Below, piece by piece: positions 44,383 through 55,522 of a stretch of DNA of 64,000 nucleotides. The DNA comes from Lonicera japonica (Eukaryota > Streptophyta > Magnoliopsida > Dipsacales > Caprifoliaceae): assembly GCA_021464415.1 (NCBI GenBank), contig JAKCWG010000439.1, positions 1-64,000 of the forward strand, given 5' to 3'. A program made the translations under genes and the position numbers. Each line of letters opens with the position of its first letter. Positions within the stretch are counted from its first letter, which is position 1. The notes under the pieces were generated by a model. That model saw only the letters and a program-made list of their open reading frames with translations, was not told the DNA's origin and made no database searches.

Positions 44383-45689
44383 GTAAGCCTTAGTCCTAGG
44401 ATAACATAGAAGCGATCTAGGGGGATACCCTAATACTTTTATTTGCTAATTACTTGAGGAAAATCTTTTTCATAACTAAAATTATGTAAATTACTGTAAC
44501 AAACCCTAAAGCATTGATCAATAATGAACTACCAGATTGTTATTTTGCATGCACTCATGTTTTATCATGCATTTTTGCGAGTGTGAATTTACGCTATCAA
44601 CCTCGGGACCAGAGTTGTGATTAGGCCGCGGACTTACGGGTTTACACTAACCAAAAGTGCATGGGACCACTCTCCTTGGCCAAGTACTTACCGAGGTATA
44701 TAGAGTAATGAAAACACTCACATACCAGGAATGTATATCAAAAATTCCTTACATGTACCTGCGCTCTTGAGGTATATCATAAGACCTGCCAAATACGATG
44801 GAGCCTTAAACCTTACCCCATTAAACCACGCTTGCATATAGGAAAGTCAGCTTAGAACACAATGATTTTCTACATTGTTTTAACGACTATCAGTCATGAG
44901 AACCTAGTGAGCAAAGGCCCTGTCAATCATACCATCGTGGTTTTGGCAGGTATGGTCGGAAGCTGCCCAACCTCTATCTCAAAAATTCATGGAGACTGAT
45001 AATTTTTGTAATTTTCCTATCGTTGGTTCCATAAACAGAGCAACTCATGAGGAGAGAATTTCCTGTGTTTTGAAAAAAGAATTTAATCTAAAAAATCTTT
45101 TCAAAATGTTTTTCAAATTCAGAGGTCAGGGGAACCCAAGGAATTCATGTTCCTACCTTATCTCTATACGGGGCTCTCAAGTTGTCACTATACGGTTTGT
45201 TTTCGATCTCACCTAAAGAATTTTTATTTTTTTATGGTTAAGAGTCCATTCGATCGATGTGTTTCTAGGAATCTGGCAAGTATTAAAAGTGTATATTTTC
45301 TTTTGTTTTCGAAAAATATTTTATATGCGTCGTGATTTGTCCTTTTCTCCTTCAGAAGACTTATATTCGATTTGGCTTCCATTTGGGCCAAAAGAGATAG
45401 CACTGGTAGATTAGTTCGACCGGATACAACAACTGATATGGAACACCAATAGCCACAAACTTCGAATAGGGTCACTGGAAACTCTTTCACTGCAGTGGAT
45501 CTGCCACCGGGTCCTTCCTACCAAAATCAAGGGGTGTCTCAATAGAATATCAACCGAGCAATGCCATCGGGGCATACTTCTATGGATCCAATAAACACTG
45601 TATTAGGGTCCACAGTATAAACATACCAACCCAGGAAGAGATGTACCGAATGCTCGGGGACATTAGCAAGAGCCTAGCATTGCTATTAG
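44383..45689 (+). other. TAT1 5' leader (resumes after ATH3)
   Basis: It starts with the TSD copy GTAAG and continues the leader broken at 32336. Non-coding. The block at 44655-44730 ('cactctccttggccaagtac', then 'cgaggtata') is shared, in inverse orientation, with TAT2 near 63005-63085. Confidence 0.75.
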
Positions 45690-47149
45690 ATGATTAACGA
45701 GCCACCAAGGCTCGGCTGGAGGAGATAGACAGAGGTCGATGGGTTATGAATGAGCCAACAATAGAGACACCACCCGCACCACCTATGCCGCCATCTATTC
45801 ATGGTCAACTAGTTGTGAATGAGCCAATAAAAGATGCCCTGCTTGTACCACCTGCGCCACTATTTGTTCACTCCGATATTCCAACTCCTATTGAACCACA
45901 TACTCCACATAGGTGACCTGATCCAATCGAGAATTGGCTACACCAAGAAGTCCCACCTGAAGCAGCCCAACACGCTCAACAATGGTAACCACAACATCAT
46001 CCTCATCGTGATCCATACCATGAGCCTTTTTTGCGTCCGATGAGTATACAGGGTGATGTCACTGTTCCACAAGAGGTGATTCCGAAAGAGAATAAGACCT
46101 CAGTCGAGCTTAAGGAAAAATTGAATGCTTTAACCCAAAAGGTAGCCGAGGGATCAAATGACCTGACACAGCTCTAGAGCTATAATCTATACCCAGAAGC
46201 TTATTATCCGGTTAGGTTTAAGATGCCCGCAATAGAGAAGTTCACAGGAACAACACCACCAGAGTTGCACTTAAAATCCTATGTACGGGCAATAAAGATC
46301 TACGAAATAGGTGAGGCTCAGTTAGCTAACTCTTTTCATTTAAATTTAGTTGGTCCAGCCCAAAGTTGGTTCCTAGGATTAGAGAAATATCGAGTGTAGT
46401 CATGGACTAATATTGTGAACGATTTTATTGACCAATACAAGACAAACGAAGAATTAAAAACTACTCGTAAACATCTTGAAATGGCAAAGCAGAAAGATGA
46501 TGAAAGTTTGAGTGAATTTGTCACAAGGTGAAGGGCACTCGCTGCACAAATGGTGGAACGGATGGATGAAGAGGAGTAATTGGGAATGATCGTCAAGAAT
46601 CTGAAAGTAGAAATTCCAAATAAGATGGGTCACCAATTCTTTAGCCGCTTCAAAGCCTTGTTGCACGTGGGAAATGAGATAGAAGAAGAATTGGCTAAAC
46701 AAGCTGAAGCAAGAAAGTTAAGTGCACAATATAAGAAAGCTTCAACCTCGGCCACGAACCAGATTTCAACATACAACCCTTTTGTTTAGAGCAATATTGA
46801 CTATTCTGCCAATCCTTTTGCCACAGTCACCAACATTTCTTCTTTGGGATACCAAGATAACAACAACTATAGGGGGTAAACCGAGTTAAACACATGAAAA
46901 GGAATTTCTCACAACTGCCAAGCCCATTAAGCAAGGTATACAAGGATCTGAAGGATGTAGGGATGATTTATCTGCTGAACCCGCGACTGATACCTAATCC
47001 AGTGCCCACTAATTGGAACCTCAATAAAACATGCGAATACCATCAGAATTTGGGACACACAACAAATAATTGCATGGCTCTTCGGCATACTATTCAGGAC
47101 CTTATCAAAGCAGGAAATATACCAGATCCGTTTCCTCTAAACCATCAAT
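45690..47149 (+). pseudogene. TAT1 gag
   Basis: The frame ARLEEIDRGRWVMNEPTIET is followed by a Pro-rich region, a coiled-coil-like part (VELKEKLNALTQKVAEG), then the capsid: LYPEAYYPVRFKMPAIEKF, ELHLKSYVRAIKIYEIGEAQ, FHLNLVGPAQSWFLGLE, TRKHLEMAKQKDDESLSEFV, MVERMDEEE. A shifted frame carries MGHQFFSRFKALLHVGNEIE. The Tat-type knuckle CEYHQNLGHTTNNCMALRHT (C-x2-H-x4-G-H-x4-C) near 47030-47080 and DLIKAGNIPDPFPLNHQ close it. At least six stops interrupt it. The order matches gag of Tat/Ogre gypsy elements. Confidence 0.85.
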
Positions 47150-48989
47150 GATTGAAGATTGGAAGCTAAAAATTGAAGATTTGTAACCAATGGTAGAGAA
47201 TTTGAAAAACAATGATTGACGATTTGTCATTTGTAAACATGAACTACGAAGACCTGAGCCCCATATTGGATTTTTTGGAATATTAAAGCATTGGGGAACA
47301 TAGGCAACTTGAGAAGTGACGTCAAGCCTGGTCTATTCTAATAAAACAATCTCATTTACCTACAATAAGATAATGAAGAATTGGAAGAATAGTTCATTTA
47401 AAAGCACCAGTTAGTTCAAGGAACGATGAAGGATTTGTAAAGGGAAGATTATATGATAGAATGTGGGGAAAAGGACAAATCTTGATAAAGGTCTCGAGCA
47501 AATTTGTTTTAGGATTTCTTGCGACTGAAACAAAACAAAATATGAATTAGCCTTTATAATTGTAAGATTCTTGGAAAGAACGATTTTTGCATTTGCATGG
47601 GTCTGGGGGTAAATTGCTTATAAAGCATGTTATATAATAACCAATACTTTCATGAATAAAATGCACATTACAAAGCGCTAACATTTTCATGAAATAATAT
47701 ATAAAAATGAGCTTTAAAACACCCATACTATATAAATATAATGACTCCAAGGAATTTTTTCAAAGAAAAACCCAACACCTAAAGGGTACGGGGGCAGTAT
47801 GAATTACTCTTGAGGAAGAAGAACCCAATGAAAATACTTGAGCTACAAGCTTTCGAGTAAGACTAAAACTCCAAAGGAGATTACAAAAGAGGGAGCGGAT
47901 CACTTTAAATATTCATTGGAAAATAAGGTTTCAAATGAGATTAAAGCTCTGAGTGAAGTTACAACAGGGGATAAGGACCATTCTAAGGTTTATGGGGGAA
48001 GATTCAAAGGTTGATACTTCGATGGACCAATATCAAAACTCCAAGTGTGACTGAAAAATGGGTCATACAGGCAACAAGCAACTGATCCATCCCAATCTAA
48101 TGATACCAAAGATGCATTGAATGAAGCTAAACCGCATGGAAAACTTTGTATTGAAGTGGAATGAAGATCGATCATGCCAAGTTAGTCTTGGACGTCATTA
48201 TCTCTCATTAGTCTTGCTAAGTGCAAAGAATCATAGTCATCAAGACGTGGAGTAATCTAATCAAACCAGAACGTGTTGTACGAATGAAGCTTTTCACTGA
48301 GGATGGATGTACGGCCCGACTGATGCATCTGAAGCCTTCCAAAGTAAACGAGTCGTAGTCACCGACATCCGGAATAACCTAATCAAACCATAATTCATTG
48401 CACGGATGAAGCCTTTCATCAAAGAAAGAAGTACATTCCATAATTCAGTGGTAATTTGGAGAAAATCTAGCATTGGTTGAATTCTAAGATGGGGCGCATG
48501 TGTTATTTTCGTATAAAAATTAGGGGTATTTTAAACTAGGGTTGATATTAAAATCTGAAAAGTTTACAAAAATATTTTCATAAATCAAAATTGCGCAAAA
48601 GGCTACCAGACCGACCACATTGCATGTATATCTCATGTTTTCTAGCATAAACGACATATTCACACAATTTTCTCAGAACGAGAAATTTGAATTGAAACGT
48701 ACCCATACACGTCGGCGAATCTTGTGTGCCAAAGGCTACATTATACACCATGAATGACCTTCAAATAAAGGCCAAAGTGCTATATGACAATACATCAATC
48801 TCCGTTAGATCCGTTCGACTCCAGGGGGTCCCTTAAAATCCACACATACCCATTCAGGCATAGAGAAACGGCCGTGGCTGATCATCACGAAATACACGAC
48901 CAACGGAATTACTAGAAAGTAAGTATATGAGCAAGAAAAAGATATGCTAAGAAGAGAATGCAAAGTTTGAAACTTTAAATGGAAAAAGG
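47150..48989 (+). other. TAT1 region after gag; pol not found
   Basis: No protease, RT or integrase motif could be found in any frame. Tat-like features are faint: GGGTACGGGGGCAGT near 47785-47798 resembles a Tat 3' polypurine-type tract, and 48490-48830 starts after GATGGGGCGCA and ends near CGACTCCAGGGGGTC, which might be an LTR with a primer site. None is certain. COP2A starts at 48990. Confidence 0.5.
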
Positions 48990-50454
48990 TGATATACTAA
49001 AAGCCATAATTTTCTTATTGGTTTGGATATGTTATAAACTTGGTTTTGCTATTTTAATGAGAATCTTTATGGGCAGTGGTTGCATTATATTATTTATTTA
49101 AATATTGTGCATGTGTGTCTGTTATTCCATATAGTAGATGATTTAGTGTATAGAGTATAGCTTACACACAGAAGATCTTATCATCGGTTCTTGTGGAATA
49201 TAAGTTTAATGGTTCACAGTCTTAGATGGAATTCGACACCCATCGGTAGGATTGTAGTCACAAGTTTTAGTAGTTTATCTTAACTACAGAAAACGGTATA
49301 GTTTTAACTCGTTATGCTAGTACACTTTGTGTGTATTGAATATGACCAGTTTGGGTTAATTGTTTTTAAACTGACTATATAAAACAATTTAAAATCCCAT
49401 GGTTATTATGATTACTTATGCTCTTAATCTTGAAATAATTAATAGACATATATATGTAGTGTTTGTTGTTTTGACTCAATATAAGTGAGATTCATTTATG
49501 GATCAATAATTTTCGTGAATTGGATGACGACACTATATGTATGATGAATATTAATTATTGATGGAATCCACGTCCCGGTATAGGGATTGATGATAGCCCC
49601 TTGAGAAGCTTATAAGTTTTGATCATGTTAAACCCTGCAGGTGGATTATGTTAATCCGACATGTCAAATAAGTTAAGTAGTAGGCTAAAGGATTAAGAAG
49701 TCATTTAAATATAATTGTCAGTAATTTAATTTAAATGACGGTTATCTGTAATCTTAACGTGGGGGGAATAATAAGTATTTAATAATAAGGAGCTCGAAAT
49801 ATAATTTTGAGATAAGGACGGGAGTACAATTATAATTCTTTAGTGGTGTGAATTATAATTTATGGAAGGAACTAATTCATAGTAGAATTAGGATTCCAAC
49901 TTTCCATAAGAAGCCCAAACACTTATTTCTCCTTAAGGTCCTATCGTAGCCTTATATATACGCCGGCCTAATCTCTTCCCATAATAACAATAATTCTCAT
50001 GAGTTAGGGTTTGCTCTATTGAGAGAGGAGAAAATCTTGGTGATACCGTAGCCCACACTCGGTGCAAGATTTGATGGCGAAAGGAATACGATAGAAGATC
50101 TTTAGGTTTTTCAGCACAACAGTCGTAAATTAAACGTAACTGTTGATCGCACCGTTGGATCAGGCTGATTTTTGGATATGTGGTTCGGAACGCAAAGTTA
50201 CTATTAATATGTGAAAATTCAGGACGATCAGAAGTCGTTTTGGTGGCAAAAAAAATTAATTTTCGCAGCCCAACGAGAATTAAATAAATCTTACCAAATC
50301 GCAATCTGATGCTTTCAAACCCTAGTCTCCTCATATGGATCCTCTACATGATCCACAAAGGTGAAATCCCTTTATTCTTATAGGGTTTTAGCATAAGTTT
50401 TTTTTGTTCAATCTATACGCAATATCAAACGATCCTATATTTATGTCTCCATCA
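48990..50454 (+). repeat. COP2A 5' LTR
   Basis: 1465 bp from TGATATACTAAAAGCC to GTCTCCATCA, followed by a primer site. It matches COP2B's 3' LTR (59950-61413) along its length. The eight bases TTGTTAGAG found before the COP2B LTR are absent here, which supports TGATATAC as the LTR start. Confidence 0.88.
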
Positions 50455-50456
50455 AT

Positions 50457-50468
50457 TGGTATCAGAGG
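50457..50468 (+). promoter_or_regulatory. COP2A primer binding site
   Basis: TGGTATCAGAGG, three bases beyond the LTR, matches the 3' end of initiator-Met tRNA except possibly the last base. The COP2B copy is at 55511-55522. Confidence 0.9.
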
Positions 50469-51677
50469 GATTGGTTTTCTTTGATACTGCGTACGGATTG
50501 AACTAGCCATGTTGTCCAGTTAAATCTATTCATGCTTGTTATTGTTGGATAGAACGTACAACTCGCTAACCCTTGTTTTGCAGTGTTCTTGTGCCGCTAT
50601 TATGGTCACATAGTTATGTTTTATGTGATTGGATCCCACGATTTTTTTTGTTCGTGGTTAATTTTAATGTGCATGATGATTTGGGTTTTATTCATGGTTG
50701 TAAATTAAATTTAGATCAGATTTGTGAATTCCTTAAAAGGAGGCAGATGATCTATGTAATTTTATTTATAGTTTAGATATAATAGTTTATGTGTGAACTC
50801 CTTAAATGGAGGCATAGGACCTTTGTATCTAAGATTGCAGTTTCTTTAACGAAGAACGTTGAAGAAGGCGTTTCCACCAAGATTGATTCCCGACATAGTC
50901 AGTGAAGTGGCGATGTAGGTCGTGACAGGTTTTTCAACAGACTAGGGATGATGAAGCTTGGACCATAATTTTTCAAAAAATTTGCAGGTTTTTCAAGCTT
51001 GGACCATAAGATTGCAGGTTTTTCAAAAAAATAATTTTTTTGCACATGTCTTTTATATTTCATCCCCTTGTATTTTAATTGACTAGAATTTAATATAAAA
51101 TTTTCTTAATCCTCAGCAAATAATATTTTAAAATACTAAGTAGGTGAGGGATTTTTTCACATAAAAATCCCACGGTTTCCATCATTGGTCTGTAGATGAT
51201 GTAATTTATTCTTCGTGTGTGTTATAGTGCTCACCTCCATATCGGAAAGAATAGATTGCGGAATCATTGTACAAATTTCACTGACTAATAATTTTAATTG
51301 ATGGGATTTATTTTTCGTGTGGGTTTTAGTGCTCACCTCCATATCGGAGAGAATAAATTGCAGAATCATTGGACTAAATCAAATGATGGTATACACTTAG
51401 ATATAAATAATAGTATGCTCTCCAACTGAGTCTCTACTATTATTTGTAGGACCAAAGGAAGTCGGCTATTTAAATTTTACTTGACAATAAAGGATTGTCT
51501 AAGATAGTATGTGTTGCTTGACGATAAAGGATTGTCTAGATAATAAAATTTAATAGGTTTATATCTGTCTAAAAAATAATGAATAATAGACGACCTCATT
51601 AACGGGGCATATTGTTCAAAGTCTTAGGCTGCCGGCGAACGCTTTTTGAAATGGTAGTGGGTACCATATTTAAAATA
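50469..51677 (+). other. COP2A leader, cut by CHR1
   Basis: Non-coding leader that matches COP2B 55523-56890 until 'gggtaccat', then gives way to the CHR1 LTR. Relative to COP2B it lacks about 250 bp (56020-56265) and has a small 'gcaggtttttcaa' duplication near 50985-51025. It includes the two-unit repeat at 51190-51375. Confidence 0.75.
51190..51375 (+). repeat. Two-unit repeat in the COP2 leader
   Basis: Two units of about 75 bp, 105 bp apart, share 'gtgctcacctccatatcgga' and 'gaatcattg'. The same pair occurs in COP2B at 56418-56603, so it predates the split of the copies. Confidence 0.85.
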
Positions 51678-52263
51678 TGTGTTCAAAGTTATTATTGTCC
51701 ATCATAATTTGTATGTGATTCTCATGTTTTAAAATGGCATACTCTTTCAATCCACTTTTAATCATTCTCAACTAAAGATGTTCAAATAGTAGCCCAAGAG
51801 ATTAAAAACATGTATTAAATAAATGGGCTGGGCTAGGCTTTGTTTATTTTAAGTTTAATTTATGTTTAGCTTTGTTTGGGCCCAAATTATGTGGAAAACC
51901 CATTAGTTTCGTTTTTATTTATTTTCCTAGACCTAGTAGGTTTAATTACTCCTATTTAAAGGAGCTAACGCTATTGTCTGGGCAGCTTTTGATTAAATTA
52001 AAATTTTGAGTGTTTTTCACCTCTTGCGTTCTAAGAACGTCTCGAACAGCTAGAATTAAGGTTCTTATTGTTCTTCGACTTAGTAATCAATTAACCCATC
52101 GATTGATTGTTTATCTTCGACTATACCAAGGTTCTTTCTCGTTTTCGGGATTGGGTCGAGGTTCCATCTCCATTAACTTCGCATGATTCTAAGGTTCTTG
52201 TGTTTTCATATGTTAAGGGTTGCGGATCCATCTTGCTTGTGTAGAATACGATCGTAGATCACA
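51678..52263 (+). repeat. CHR1 5' LTR (gypsy, probable chromovirus)
   Basis: 586 bp from TGTGTTCAAAG to GTAGATCACA (ends TGTG/CACA), followed five bases later by an initiator-Met primer site. It includes TATTTAAAGG near 51952 as a TATA-like word. Its left edge breaks the COP2A leader. Confidence 0.7.
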
Positions 52264-52268
52264 TTAGT

Positions 52269-52280
52269 TGGTATCAGAGG
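52269..52280 (+). promoter_or_regulatory. CHR1 primer binding site
   Basis: TGGTATCAGAGG, initiator-Met type, as common for chromoviruses. Confidence 0.85.
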
Positions 52281-53315
52281 GAATTTTCTATCCAGGTTTT
52301 ATCTTTGGTTTGTTTATGTTTTTTTTTCTTTCTGTTTTTCTTCAATTCGTAGATTGCTTTATCCGTATCTTCTTAAAACTGGGTTCTTATATTCGATTGA
52401 AAAAAAAAATTGTCGAATTTGTTCTGCTACATAATTATTGAATCTGTTCTGCTGAGTAAATTTTGAACCTGTTCTTTATTGATGGTTAATCTTCGAATCT
52501 GTTCTTGCTATGCTTTTCAAATCTGCTCTTGATTGTTAATACTGCGATTGTTAGGGTTAATTAAAATTTTGACAATTACATATAAACCCTAGTTACTAAA
52601 ATTCGATTATGAGGTTTATTAAATTCCGATTGTTGCGTAAAACCCTAGTTTGCTAAGATTCGATTGTTATTGAGTTTCGATTGCACGTATAAACCCTAGT
52701 TATTGAGTTTCGACGGTCATGGTTAATTAATTATGATTGCTGCGTATAAACAGTACTGATTTCGATTGCGAATTCCTTCAATTGTCGATTTTAATTCGTG
52801 CATATTTCTTTGCTGAAATTTTGAATTTTGAAAATTTCGACTACACCAGATTAAAGTAGAAGTTAAGAGACCCAGAATAAAAAAAATACAAAAATTTTTG
52901 AAATTCGCAATTATTTCTTTTTGGATTTGGGTTTTATAGGGTCCAAGGATTCCAAAAATCCTATTTTCACGAGACTAAATTTTCGCTCATTTTTCTTGAT
53001 TTTTCGCTTCGTATCGTGTCCATAATTCATTGGGATTCCTGTTTACTGATTTCGTGGTGAAAACATACTTGTTGTAGAATATAATTGATCTGTTTGGATT
53101 GTGATTGGTCTGTTTAGGAACCAAGACGAAGGTTTTGGCTTTTCGATTTGTTTGAAAGTTTCAAAAGGTGAAAATTGAGAAGTATATCATTACTTTTGAG
53201 AGCTAAATACGAGTGGTAAAATTAGAGTGACATATTTTGAGTGAAACACGTAAGGGAGTGATTTAAGGAAATTTTTATTTCTTTATATTGTACTAATCTC
53301 TGTTTTTGCGGCAAT
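52281..53315 (+). other. CHR1 leader with telobox repeats
   Basis: Non-coding. AAACCCTAG occurs at 52584-52592, 52640-52648 and 52691-52699 within an imperfect ~54-bp repeat that also contains 'attcgatt'. The gag start follows at 53316. Confidence 0.65.
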
Positions 53316-54401
53316 ATGATAAATTTTGATCCTAAGTTGTTCCAAGAAGCCACGGCGAGTACCTTACAAAAGATGATGAGAGTGGAGTTGGGTGGCTTTA
53401 AAGAGCAAGTGGACGAGATGAGTGAGGAGTTGAGACAAATGTGAGTGAAAGTAAATAGAGTTGAGAGCACTCAAAATAAACAATCACGTATTGCTCAAAG
53501 AAGTAGTAGACTGCAGCCTAGAGAAAGGAGGGCTGAGAACGATCCTGATAAATTTTACCGAGATAGCTTTCATGATGGGAATAGCGACTTTGACTCTGTA
53601 ATTACTGACGGAATGGTAGACCGGTTGGTAGAGGATCTAACCGGGAGGATGACAACATGAATGGGATCAAAATGAAGATACCATCCTTTTAAGGGAAGAA
53701 TGACCCCGAGGCCTATCTTGAGTGGGTCAAGAAAGTAGAGTTGGTGTTCGCTTGCCATAATTACTCCGAGTCCAAAAAGGTGAAATTGGCTGCTATTGAA
53801 TTTTTCGGTTATGCACTTATTGGTGGGATCGTTTGATGACAGAGCGTAGACTTAGTGATGAAGGTCCCATTGAAACTTGGGATGAGATGAAGCGGCTGAT
53901 AAAGAAGCGGTTTGTACTCGATCACTATTATCGAGAATTGTACCAAAAATTACAAAGGATTACACAGGGGAATCGTAGTGTTGATGAATACTATAAGGAG
54001 ATAGAAGTGGCCATGATTCGGGCCAAGGTTGATGAAAATAGAGAAGCGACCATGGCGAAGTTCTTGAGTGGCCTAAACCGGGAGATTGCCAACGCGGTTG
54101 AATTGTAGCCGTATGTCGAGATTGAAGATATGGTGCACACTGCAATTAAAATAGAGAGGCAGCTCAAGAGGAGGGTTAGTTTCAGGCCAAGCCAAAGTTC
54201 TTACTCTACTCCATGGAAACAAACCCCATGGAAAAAGGACGACAAAGCAACCACTAGGAAACCGAAAGTTGATTCGAAACTAGAAGTTCCTAGTGGAAGT
54301 CAAGCTAAGGCAGCCCCTAACACTACTAATACTCCTACTACTTAAAATTGGGACATTATCTGTTGGAAGTGTCAAGGGAGAGGCCATGTATTTACTCAAT
54401 G
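53316..54401 (+). pseudogene. CHR1 gag, truncated in the zinc knuckle
   Basis: It starts MINFDPKLFQEATASTLQKM at 53316; a TGA follows QM near 53442. A Gag domain follows in changing frames: YLEWVKKVELVF-like block near 53710-53750, then RRLSDEGPIETWDEMKRLIK, VLDHYYRELYQKLQRITQGN, ATMAKFLSGLNREIANAVEL and a stop, EIEDMVHTAIKIERQLKRR, ending with CWKCQGRGHVFTQW. The last Cys of the knuckle is replaced where the sequence switches to TAT2 gag at about 54402. The pattern is that of gypsy chromovirus Gag. No pol follows. Confidence 0.82.
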
Positions 54402-54887
54402 GGTACGTGCTTAGTTGGTTTACGACTGGGGTAGTCGTCTTCTTCCCTATATAGGAGGCTTTCTTAGTGTCGATCTCTGCTTTCCTGGCCAATTCTTCCA
54501 CTACTTGCAATCCCATACTTAACATAGCCCTGAAGTGTGGGAAGATGTGTTTTCCCATGCAACTTAATACTGCTGGAGTGAAGTTTTTCTGTATGATTTT
54601 CAACTGTTCTTCCTCATCGGGCCGTTTGGACATTTGGGAGGCCATTTCCCTCCAGCATATGACAAAATCGTTGAAACTTTCCTTCTCGCCTTGCTTGGCC
54701 ATTTCTAAATGCTTACGGGTAATCTCCAAATCTTTGTTGGACCCATACTTAGTCATGGATTCCTTGACTACGTCTCCCCAAGTCTTCATGTGATGTCTTT
54801 CCAAATAAAAAAACCATCTCAGGGAAGCCCATGTGATAGTCATGTGAAAAGCTTGAGCCAACTCTGGTTTTTCCCAACCGGACACTT
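54402..54887 (-). pseudogene. Tat-type gag fragment (probably TAT2)
   Basis: About 160 codons open on the minus strand: GWEKPELAQAFHMTITWASL, LERHHMKTWGDVVKESMTKY, ITRKHLEMAKQGEKESFNDF, WREMASQMSKRPDEEEQLKI, HFRAMLSMGLQVVEELARKA. It aligns block by block with TAT1 gag (TRKHLEMAKQ, DEEE). It is the expected next part of the gag whose N-terminus lies at 61775-62501 on the same strand; COP2B and CAS1 lie between. Both edges are abrupt junctions. Confidence 0.85.
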
Positions 54888-55508
54888 TATAATTCTTTAG
54901 TGGTGTGAATTATAATTTATGGAAGGAACTAATTCATAGTGGAATTACGATTCCAACTTTCCATAGGAAGCCCAAATACTTATTTCTCCTTAAGGTCCCT
55001 ATCGTAGCCTTATATATACGCCGGCCTTGTCATTTCTCATGATAACAATAATTCTCATGAGTTAGGGTTTATTCTATTGAGAGAGGAGAAAATCTTGGTG
55101 ATACCGTAGCCTACACCCGGTGCAAGATTTGATGGCGGAAGGAATACGATAGAAGATTTTAGGTTTTTCAGCACAACAGTCGTAAATTAAACGTAACTTT
55201 TGATCGCACCGTTGGATCAGGCTGATTTTTGGATATGTGGTTCGGAACGCAAAGTTACTAATATCACGTGAAAATTCAGGACGATCAGAAGTCGTTTCGG
55301 TGGCAAAAAAATTAAATTTCGCAGCCCAACGAGAATTAAAAAAATCTTACCAAATCGCAATCTGATGCTTTCAAACCCTAGGCTCCTCATATGGATCTTC
55401 TACATGATCCACAAAGGTGAAATCCCTTTATTCTTATTGGGTTTTAGCAAAAGTTTTTTGTTCAATCTATACGCAATATCAAACGATCCTATATTTATGT
55501 CTCCATCA
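54888..55508 (+). repeat. COP2B 5' LTR, truncated
   Basis: Only the last 621 bp of the LTR remain, starting at TATAATTCTTTAG (equivalent to about 49831 in COP2A) and ending CTCCATCA before the primer site. Confidence 0.9.
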
Positions 55509-55522
55509 ATTGGTATCAGAGG

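Noticed and set aside
50573..50776. 67-codon frame in the COP2A leader, also open in COP2B at 55627-55830
   Set aside because: The two copies are so similar that an open frame need not mean selection; no domain, and it lies in an untranslated leader.
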